From CAG-791 sp045546175 (GTDB lineage: Bacteria; Bacillota; Clostridia; Lachnospirales; Lachnospiraceae), in the NCBI GenBank assembly GCA_045546175.1, contig JAZQCI010000030.1:26978-90977 (forward strand): a stretch of DNA of 64,000 nt, read 5' to 3'. Below the pieces are notes generated by a model. The model had not been told where the DNA came from, ran no database searches, and was given only the letters and a program-made list of their open reading frames with translations. The position numbers and the translations under genes are program-made. Positions 57,972 through 64,000 of the stretch are shown in pieces (the stretch's first letter is position 1; every line of letters begins with the position of its first letter).

Positions 57972-58979
57972 TCAGTCAACAAGCGCCGAGTACTCCTCAA
58001 GTTTCTTTCTGGCCTCCGGACTGATATTTCTGGGAACCGCTATGCGGATCTCCACGTACTCGTCGCCCTTCTTGGGCGTTCTGCCCGTTGTGTGGATGCC
58101 TTTCTCCCTCAGGCGGATCTTATTTCCGGGCTGGATGCCGGCAGGGATCTTGCATTTGACGCTTCCGTACAGGGTGGGGAGCATGGCTTCTCCGCCCAGA
58201 ACTGCGGTCGCGTAGGGAATCTGCGCGTATGTGTACAGGTCCAGTCCGTCCCTCGTATACTCGCTGTCCGGATCGATATGGATCTCGATCAGAAGATCGC
58301 CCTTCTTCCCGCCTGCGCCCGCCATTCCGCGTCCGCGGAGGCGGATCTTCTTTCCTTCCTCAATACCGGCGGGGATCTTGACCTCCAGGGTCGTCAGATT
58401 TGCCTTACTTCCGGACGCGGAAGGATCCTGCAGCTGGATCCTCTTTGTGGCGCCCAGCGCCGCGTCCCTGAAGCTCACCGTCAATGAGCTGGTCATATCC
58501 AGCGACTGCTGCCTGGAGGCCTGCCTGCCGCCGAATACATCGTCGTCAAATCCGCCGAAACCGTAGCCGCCGAATCCCGAGCCGCCCGAATACCTGCGAG
58601 AGCTCCCGCCGAACATGTCTCCGAACATGCTCCGGAACAGGTCTTCCGCGTCCTGGCCGCTGAAATGGAAGGACTGATAGCCGTTTCCGTCGCCGCCGTA
58701 ATAGTGGTAGCCTCCGCTGCCTCCGGCTCCGGCGCCGCCGGCCGGTCCGCCGGTTCCATCGAACGCGGCGTATCCGTACGTGTCGTAGAGCTTTCTCTTC
58801 TCGGGGTCACTCAGGATCGCGTAGGCTTCTCCCACATCCTTGAATTTCTGTTCCGCGTCCTTGTCTCCGGGGTTGGCGTCTGGGTGATACTTTTTGGCCA
58901 GTTTTCTGTATGCGGATTTGAGCTTCTTATCGTCTGCACTGCGGTCGACGCCGAGTATTGCATATAAATCTTTGTTCAT
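57972..58979 (-). CDS. DnaJ/CbpA-type co-chaperone
   Basis: A 335-residue Hsp40. The J domain (residues 1-68) has the HPD tripeptide in YRKLAKKYHPDANPG. A Gly/Phe/Tyr-rich region follows (residues 75-150), then the two substrate-binding beta domains (IPAGIEEGKKIRLRGRGMAG; IPAGIQPGNKIRLREKGIHT). The Cys-rich zinc domain of DnaJ is absent, so it is the CbpA/class II type. ATG 58979 has GGAGG 8 bases upstream; an ATG two codons earlier is too close. No dnaK or grpE is adjacent. Confidence 0.92.
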   Translation of the reverse strand: MNKDLYAILGVDRSADDKKLKSAYRKLAKKYHPDANPGDKDAEQKFKDVGEAYAILSDPEKRKLYDTYGYAAFDGTGGPAGGAGAGGSGGYHYYGGDGNGYQSFHFSGQDAEDLFRSMFGDMFGGSSRRYSGGSGFGGYGFGGFDDDVFGGRQASRQQSLDMTSSLTVSFRDAALGATKRIQLQDPSASGSKANLTTLEVKIPAGIEEGKKIRLRGRGMAGAGGKKGDLLIEIHIDPDSEYTRDGLDLYTYAQIPYATAVLGGEAMLPTLYGSVKCKIPAGIQPGNKIRLREKGIHTTGRTPKKGDEYVEIRIAVPRNISPEARKKLEEYSALVD

Positions 58980-59070
58980 AACCATTTCCTCCTGTCTGTA
59001 TGTAAACTTACCGGGAATGCGGCGCCTGCGGCCGCACTCTCCTCAGCATTGTATCGTTTGTTCTATTTTG

Positions 59071-59099
59071 ACTATAACAGATATGTTGGCAAATGGCAA
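59071..59099 (-). promoter_or_regulatory. Promoter of the DnaJ-like gene
   Basis: On the minus strand TTGCCA (59099-59094), 17 bases, TATAGT (59076-59071). No CIRCE element is seen nearby. Confidence 0.5.
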
Positions 59100-59124
59100 G
59101 TGGTATTTGTATATCACAAGGTTT

Positions 59125-59168
59125 GTGTCACGGGGTCTTTTGTGTCAGTAGATACGTCCCCCTGTCAC
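59125..59168. repeat. GTGTCACGGGGACGTATCC-type repeat, degenerate
   Basis: GTGTCACGGGG-TCTTTT followed by TGTGTCAGTAGATACGTCCC-CCTGTCAC: parts of two inverted units of the 39-bp family, between the divergent dnaJ-like and suf promoters. Confidence 0.7.
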
Positions 59169-59181
59169 GCCTATTCGCCTA

Positions 59182-59210
59182 TTGACACGATGGGTAAATA
59201 GGCTTATAAT
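59182..59210 (+). promoter_or_regulatory. Consensus promoter of the suf operon
   Basis: TTGACA (59182-59187), exactly 17 bases, TATAAT (59205-59210): a perfect sigma-A consensus, 49 bases before sufC. High constitutive transcription is expected; no IscR-type gene is adjacent. Confidence 0.85.
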
Positions 59211-59258
59211 CCACTTACTCACTGAACAACAAATCAAACATACATATAAGGAGCACTC

Positions 59259-60011
59259 ATGGCACAGGATTTATTAATAGCAGAACACCTGGCGGCCTCC
59301 GCGGAGGACGCCGAAATACTCAGGGACGTAAGTCTCCGTATAGGGCGCGGCGAGACCCACGTGATCATGGGCCCCAACGGCGCAGGAAAGTCGACACTCG
59401 CCGGAGTACTGATGGGCAACCCGGCTTACACAGTGACCGGCGGAAGCGCCCTCTGGGAGGGCGAAGACCTCCTGGCGATGTCCCCGTCCGAGCGGGCGAA
59501 GAAAGGCCTTTTTCTCTCCTTCCAGAATCCCGTCGAGGTCCCCGGCATCTCGCTGGAGAACTTCGTGCGAAGCGCCCTCTCCCAGAAGACAGGAAAACCC
59601 GTCCGCATCTGGAGCTTCCGAAAGGAAGTCAAGGCTGCTCTCGAAACGCTGGACATGGACGAGTCCTACGCGGAGCGCGACCTCAATGTCGGCTTTTCCG
59701 GAGGCGAGAAGAAAAAGGCCGAGATCCTGCAGCTTCTGCTGCTGAAGCCCTCCCTCGCCATTCTCGACGAGACCGACTCCGGCCTCGATGTAGACGCGGT
59801 ACGCACGGTTTCTAAAGGAATTGAAGCATTCCAGGCGGACAAATCCGCCTCTCTCCTGATCATAACCCACAACGCTGCGATCCTCTCCGCCCTCAAAGTG
59901 GACGCCGTCCACATCCTGGCGGGCGGAAAGATCGTGGCGGAAGGCGGCCCCGAGCTGATCGAAAAGATCACGAAGGAAGGCTTTGCCGCTTATGAAGAGG
60001 ACGCACAATGA
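59259..60011 (+). CDS. sufC: Fe-S cluster assembly ATPase SufC
   Basis: A 250-residue ABC-type ATPase of the SUF scaffold complex. Walker A GPNGAGKST, Q-loop LSFQNPVEVPG, signature NVGFSGGEKKKAE, Walker B LAILDETDSGLD and the switch His in IITHNA are all present. It partners SufB and SufD. Its TGA overlaps the sufB ATG by 4 bases (ATGA). AAGGAG precedes the start. Confidence 0.96.
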   Translation: MAQDLLIAEHLAASAEDAEILRDVSLRIGRGETHVIMGPNGAGKSTLAGVLMGNPAYTVTGGSALWEGEDLLAMSPSERAKKGLFLSFQNPVEVPGISLENFVRSALSQKTGKPVRIWSFRKEVKAALETLDMDESYAERDLNVGFSGGEKKKAEILQLLLLKPSLAILDETDSGLDVDAVRTVSKGIEAFQADKSASLLIITHNAAILSALKVDAVHILAGGKIVAEGGPELIEKITKEGFAAYEEDAQ

Positions 60012-61420
60012 AAGAGAACAAGACTTACGTCGAAGAGGACGACCGCTCCTTTTACGACTTTCGGTATGACGATAAAGACAGCTACAAAGTGGCCAGCGGC
60101 CTGACACCGGACATCATCCGGCAGATCTCCCGCGAGAAGAAGGACCCGGACTGGATGCTGGAGTTCCGCCTCCGGTCGCTCGATATTTTTACCAAAATAG
60201 CGATGCCGGACTGGGGCCCCTCCATAGAGGGACTCAACATGGACAACATAGTCACTTATGTGCGCCCCAATACCGAGCGCATGCACACCGACTGGAACGA
60301 CGTGCCGGAAGATATCAAGAACACTTTCGAGCGCCTGGGGATCCCCCAGTCCGAGCGGGAGTCCCTGGCCGGCGTCGGCGCCCAGTACGACTCCGAGCTG
60401 GTCTATCACAATGTCCGCAAGGAAGTGGCCGAGCAGGGCGTCATCTACACGGACATCGAGAGCGCGCTTCGCGGGGAGTACGCGGACATGATCCGCTCCC
60501 ACTTCATGAAGCTCGTGCCGCCCGAGGACCACAAGTTCGCGGCGCTGCACGGCGCGGTCTGGTCCGGCGGGTCCTTTGTCTACGTCCCTCCGGGGGCGGA
60601 CGTCGAGATCCCGCTGCAGTCCTATTTCCGCCTCAATGCGCCCGGCGCGGGCCAGTTCGAGCACACCCTGATCATTGTCGACAAGGGCGCCCGGCTCCAC
60701 TTCATCGAGGGCTGCTCGGCCCCCAAATACAACGTGGCCAACCTCCACGCGGGCTGCGTGGAACTGTTCGTGGGGGAAAATGCGACCCTCCGCTACTCCA
60801 CCATCGAGAACTGGTCTAAGAACATGTACAACCTCAACACCAAGCGCGCCAAAGTAGAGAAAGGCGGCAAGATCGAGTGGGTATCGGGATCTTTTGGCTC
60901 CCACGTCTCCTATCTCTATCCCATGAGCATCCTGGCCGGAAAGGGAGCCCGCTGCGAATTCACGGGCGTGACTTTTGCAGGGGCGGGGCAAAATCTCGAT
61001 ACCGGCTGCAAGGTCGTCCACAACGCGCCGGATACAAGCAGCTACGTGAACACCCGCTCCATCTCAAAGAGCGGAGGGATCAGCACTTTCCGAAGCGCCG
61101 TCGTCGTGGGCAGCAAAGCCCACGGCAGCAAGTCCTCCGTATCCTGCGAGTCCCTGATGCTTGACTCCGAGTCCCGCTCCGACACGATCCCGGCCATGGA
61201 TATACGCACAAACAAGGCGGATGTGGGCCACGAGGCCAAGATCGGGCGCATCTCGGACGAAGCCGTCTTCTACCTGATGAGCAGAGGCCTCTCCGAGGAG
61301 GAGGCCAAGGCGCTGATCGTAAGCGGTTTTGCGGAGAATGTCTCCAAGGAGCTGCCTCTGGAATACGCCGTAGAGATGAACAACTTGATCCGCATTGAAA
61401 TGAAGGGAGCGATCGGCTGA
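60008..61420 (+). CDS. sufB: Fe-S cluster scaffold protein SufB
   Basis: A 470-residue SufB on which nascent clusters form. The beta-helix core has HGAVWSGGSFVYVPPGADVEIPLQSYFRLN, VELFVGENATLRYSTIENWSKNMYNLNTKRAKV and the C-terminal SRGLSEEEAKALIVSGFAE. The candidate ligand Cys lies in VEGCSAP-like IEGCSAPKYN. Length and motifs are typical. It overlaps sufC upstream and sufD downstream. Confidence 0.96.
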   Translation: MKENKTYVEEDDRSFYDFRYDDKDSYKVASGLTPDIIRQISREKKDPDWMLEFRLRSLDIFTKIAMPDWGPSIEGLNMDNIVTYVRPNTERMHTDWNDVPEDIKNTFERLGIPQSERESLAGVGAQYDSELVYHNVRKEVAEQGVIYTDIESALRGEYADMIRSHFMKLVPPEDHKFAALHGAVWSGGSFVYVPPGADVEIPLQSYFRLNAPGAGQFEHTLIIVDKGARLHFIEGCSAPKYNVANLHAGCVELFVGENATLRYSTIENWSKNMYNLNTKRAKVEKGGKIEWVSGSFGSHVSYLYPMSILAGKGARCEFTGVTFAGAGQNLDTGCKVVHNAPDTSSYVNTRSISKSGGISTFRSAVVVGSKAHGSKSSVSCESLMLDSESRSDTIPAMDIRTNKADVGHEAKIGRISDEAVFYLMSRGLSEEEAKALIVSGFAENVSKELPLEYAVEMNNLIRIEMKGAIG

Positions 61421-62277
61421 TGGAATTGACAGTAAATAAACCGCTGGCCGGGACCTTCGGCTGGCTGCAGGTCGGCGAAAAGCGCATCGATCTGCAGGAA
61501 GAAATACACAGACAGAGCTACAGCCTCGATCCCGGAGAGACCCGCACTCTCTTACTGGAAGATCAGGGCGCGTCAGAATTTGAGATCACCCTCGGGGAAG
61601 GTGCCCGACTGAATCTGGTCCAGCTTCGGGACTCCTCCGGGAAAAGCCTGTCCTATAATAATGTCCGGGTAACATGCGCGGACAGGGCCTGTTTTGGCTG
61701 GTACCGGATCGTGACGGGAGGTTCCGAAACCTATGACAACTGCTCCGTGACGCTCGAAGGCGGGGAGAGCACCTTTGAGGCCAATGTCTGCTACCGCCTG
61801 GGCGGCAGCGAAAAATACGATCTCAACTGTGAGGCGATCCACGAGGGAAAGCGCACGCAGAGCGCGATCTCCGCTTCCGGCGTCCTCTCCGACAAGGCCT
61901 CCAAGCTCCTGCGCGGGACCATTGATTTTCGGACGGGCTGCTCGGGCTCTGTCGGAAATGAGTCCGAAGATGTACTGCTTCTGAGCGAGGAAGTGCGGAA
62001 TCAGAGCGTTCCGGTGATCCTGTGCTCGGAGGAAGACGTCGTCGGCAACCACGGCGCCTCCATCGGAAGGCCCGATGAAGGACTCCTCTTCTACATGGAG
62101 ACGCGCGGCATCGACGAGGAGACCGCCTGCGAGATGCTGGCGCAGTCCAAATTGGATTCTGTGATCGGCAGGATCCCGGATCCCCTGATCCGGGAAAACG
62201 TCCGGGAAAACATCCGGGAGAAGGCCCCCGAACATGACCGGGATATAGCCTTTCAGGCCGCACCGGAAGGAGAATGA
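61420..62277 (+). CDS. sufD: Short SufD-like scaffold subunit
   Basis: A 285-residue SufB/SufD-family protein. HESRLGG-like regions are replaced here by YRLGGSEKYDLNCEAIHEGKRTQ. The family C-terminus is recognisable: EDVVGNHGASIGRPDEGLLFYMETRGIDEETACEMLAQ. It is shorter than Escherichia coli SufD (about 420), missing much of the N-terminal part. It shares one base with the sufB stop and overlaps the upstream sufS ATG. It presumably forms the SufBC2D complex. Confidence 0.9.
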   Translation: MELTVNKPLAGTFGWLQVGEKRIDLQEEIHRQSYSLDPGETRTLLLEDQGASEFEITLGEGARLNLVQLRDSSGKSLSYNNVRVTCADRACFGWYRIVTGGSETYDNCSVTLEGGESTFEANVCYRLGGSEKYDLNCEAIHEGKRTQSAISASGVLSDKASKLLRGTIDFRTGCSGSVGNESEDVLLLSEEVRNQSVPVILCSEEDVVGNHGASIGRPDEGLLFYMETRGIDEETACEMLAQSKLDSVIGRIPDPLIRENVRENIREKAPEHDRDIAFQAAPEGE

Positions 62278-62279
62278 CG

Positions 62280-63512
62280 ATGGAAAGAATAAATACGGAA
62301 ATAATGAATATCCGAAATGATTTCCCTATTTTCAGAGATCATCCCTCTCTGGTCTACCTGGACAACGCCGCAACGACCCAGAAACCTTCCTGCGTGATCG
62401 AAGCGGTCCGCCGCTTTTATGAGACCGAGAACGCCAACCCGCTTCGCGGGCTCTATGACCTGGCCCAGCGTGCGACGGCCGCCTATGAGGAGTCGCGGGA
62501 GGCTGTCGCCGGCTTTATCGGCGCGGCAAGTCCCGAAGAGATCATCTTCACTCGAAATGCCTCGGAGAGCCTGAACCTGGTGGCCTACAGCTACGGGACC
62601 TTCCTGAAGGAAGGCGACGAGATCCTGATCAGCGTTATGGAGCATCACAGTAACCTCATTCCCTGGCAGCAGCTGGCCGAAAGAAGCGGCGCCTTTCTGA
62701 AATTTCTCGAATGTGACGCGGAAGGAAGGATCACCGAAGAGGCTTTTCGCGCGGCTCTCACGCCAAAGACCAGGATCGTATCCATGACCCAGATCTCCAA
62801 CGTTCTGGGCGTCAGGGGTGATATAAAGACCTTTGCCCGCCTTGCTCATGAGGCCGGCGCCGTCTTTGTCTGCGACGGAGCCCAGAGCGTCCCCCATATC
62901 CCGGTGAATGTCCGGGACCTGGACGTCGATTTCCTGGCCTTTTCCGGTCACAAGATGCTGGCGCCCATGGGAATCGGCGTCCTCTATGGCAAAAAAGCGC
63001 TGCTCGAAAAGATGCCTCCCTTCCTGACCGGCGGCGAGATGATCGAATATGTGACCCGGGAGGACGCGACCTGGGCAGAACTTCCCCACAAATTTGAGGC
63101 GGGGACCGTCAACGCGGCGGGAGCCGTCGGCCTGAGGGCGGCCATCGAGTACTATAACAGAACAGGCTTCGACGCCATTGTCAAGCGGGAGAAAACTCTG
63201 GGCGAACTTGCTTTTGACGCCCTCTCATCGATCCCGCATCTGCATATCATGGGAAGTAATCAGGCAAAAGAGCACAACGGCATCTTCTCTTTCACCTTGG
63301 ACGGCGTCCATCCCCACGACATAGCGGAGATCTTAAATGCGGACGGCGTCTGCATCCGGGCGGGCCACCACTGCGCCCAGGTCCTGATGCAGCACATGAA
63401 GACCCCGTCCACGGTGCGCGCCAGCCTTGCCTTCTATAACCGCGAGGAGGACATCGAGCGCCTGGCACAGAGCCTTAAGACTGTGAGAAGGAGGATGGGC
63501 TATGTCGAATAG
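62280..63512 (+). CDS. sufS: Cysteine desulfurase SufS
   Basis: A 410-residue PLP enzyme providing sulfur. VYLDNAATTQKP at the N-terminus, EHHSNLIPWQ, CDGAQSVPHIPV, the PLP Lys in FSGHKMLAPMG and the catalytic Cys in RAGHHCAQVLM identify a class II (SufS/CsdA) desulfurase. ATG 62280 is chosen since AAGGAG lies 7 bases before it; the ATG at 62274 overlaps the sufD stop and is too close to that site. sufU overlaps its end by 11 bases. Confidence 0.96.
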   Translation: MERINTEIMNIRNDFPIFRDHPSLVYLDNAATTQKPSCVIEAVRRFYETENANPLRGLYDLAQRATAAYEESREAVAGFIGAASPEEIIFTRNASESLNLVAYSYGTFLKEGDEILISVMEHHSNLIPWQQLAERSGAFLKFLECDAEGRITEEAFRAALTPKTRIVSMTQISNVLGVRGDIKTFARLAHEAGAVFVCDGAQSVPHIPVNVRDLDVDFLAFSGHKMLAPMGIGVLYGKKALLEKMPPFLTGGEMIEYVTREDATWAELPHKFEAGTVNAAGAVGLRAAIEYYNRTGFDAIVKREKTLGELAFDALSSIPHLHIMGSNQAKEHNGIFSFTLDGVHPHDIAEILNADGVCIRAGHHCAQVLMQHMKTPSTVRASLAFYNREEDIERLAQSLKTVRRRMGYVE

Positions 63513-63924
63513 TTTTTATCGGGAGATCATAAACGAGCACAACCTGCGGCCGCTCCACAAGCACATCCTGCCCCGCGCGGGCCTGTCCCACCGCGGTGTC
63601 AATCCCAGCTGCGGCGATGACATAACCCTGCAGCTGACCATACAGGACGGCGTGATCTCGGAAGGCGCCTTCAGCGGAAACGGCTGCGCCATTTCACAGG
63701 CCAGCGCCGATATGATGCTGGACCTGATCATAGGCCGGACGCCGGAAGAGGCGCGCCATCTCACGGATCTGTTCCTGCGGATGATCAAGGGAACTGTGAC
63801 GGAAGACGAGCTGGAAGAACTGGAGGAAGCAGGGAGCCTGCAGGACATCTCCCACATGCCTGCGAGGGTCAAGTGTGCCGTGCTGGCGTGGCACACGCTG
63901 GAGAAGATATTGGATGAGTCATAG
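63502..63924 (+). CDS. sufU: Sulfur-transfer protein SufU
   Basis: A 140-residue zinc protein that accepts persulfide from SufS. The zinc ligands are Cys and Asp in NPSCGDD, Cys in GNGCAISQASA and Cys in ARVKCAVLAW. The 18-residue insertion between the second and third ligands that separates SufU from IscU is present. It overlaps the end of sufS and completes sufCBDSU. No further suf gene follows before the repeats. Confidence 0.95.
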   Translation: MSNSFYREIINEHNLRPLHKHILPRAGLSHRGVNPSCGDDITLQLTIQDGVISEGAFSGNGCAISQASADMMLDLIIGRTPEEARHLTDLFLRMIKGTVTEDELEELEEAGSLQDISHMPARVKCAVLAWHTLEKILDES

Positions 63925-63928
63925 GTTT

Positions 63929-63994
63929 GTGTCACGGGGACGTATCCGGTTGCACATTTTTCAAAAAGTGTGAGCGGGGACAGCCCCCTCGCAC
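63929..63994. repeat. GTGTCACGGGGACGTATCC-type repeats after sufU
   Basis: One unit GTGTCACGGGGACGTATCCG-GTTGCACATTTTTC (63929-63962) and a diverged unit GTGTGAGCGGGGACAGCCCC-CTCGCAC (63968-63994) begin 5 bases past the sufU stop. As at aroD, the family sits directly behind a gene end. Confidence 0.78.
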
Positions 63995-64000
63995 AAAAAC

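Overview
The window looks like a chromosomal segment of an anaerobic, gut-type Clostridia, most probably Lachnospiraceae. This is inferred from the moderately high G+C content, strong GGAGG ribosome binding sites, the gene families present (GPH sugar symporter, LytTR/GHKL two-component pair, CbiMN-CbiQ-CbiO, PaaK plus ACT protein, split transketolase, sufCBDSU) and many small intergenic repeats. No rRNA, tRNA, CRISPR array, insertion sequence or phage gene was seen. The left end cuts a gntP-type permease gene; the right end falls just after sufU.

Layout. 1-2.1 kb: gluconate-type permease and a divergently spaced FadR-type regulator with shared palindromic operators. 2.1-3.3 kb: gene-free block with a hairpin array, a structured element and a 39-bp repeat array. 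3.3-6.6 kb: ridA, a ketopantoate-reductase-like gene, aroD and a HAD phosphatase. 6.8-19.6 kb: a glucuronide or galactoside utilisation locus. Leftward it carries a GH2 glycosidase, a membrane-anchored GH3 with reversed domain order and a GPH symporter; rightward it carries a LytTR/GHKL pair, an AraC regulator, uxuA and uxuB. 19.8-29 kb: thioesterase, PucR regulator, a 58-residue ORF, Gfo/Idh oxidoreductase, UbiB kinase with a phasin-like protein, DgkA, GlcD oxidase with a FadR regulator, and YfiH. 29.1-32.5 kb: cobalt/nickel ECF importer whose CbiQ gene contains a genomic repeat in frame. 32.5-33.4 kb: second gene-free block with an inverted copy of the structured element and a 43-bp array. 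33.4-48.5 kb: FtsX-like protein, GtrA, PepF, a secreted metallo-beta-lactamase-fold/cell-wall-binding protein, an SGNH protein, an aldo/keto reductase relic, a NifX-FKBP fusion, a Ser/Thr kinase, two CorC/HlyC proteins and a thioesterase. 48.6-49.7 kb: a decayed thiamine operon still headed by a TPP riboswitch. 50.0-52.2 kb: paaK and an ACT-domain gene behind a phenylalanine-rich leader peptide and terminator. 52.3-57.6 kb: mntP, RpiB-like isomerase, EamA transporter, rpe and split transketolase. 58-64 kb: a DnaJ-type co-chaperone and the sufCBDSU operon behind a consensus promoter.

The most unusual content is intergenic. A roughly 350-bp structured module occurs twice in opposite orientation (2654-3009 and 32663-33013), with the complementary boxes conserved between copies. 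A second family of about 110-170 bp GC-rich palindromic repeats occurs at least five times, always in the same orientation, once inside the cbiQ reading frame. A third family (GTGTCACGGGGACGTATCC type) occurs singly and as a 39-bp array. Other tandem arrays have periods of 71, 63, 43 and 15 bp. The Phe-rich leader before paaK is a good candidate for transcription attenuation responding to phenylalanine.
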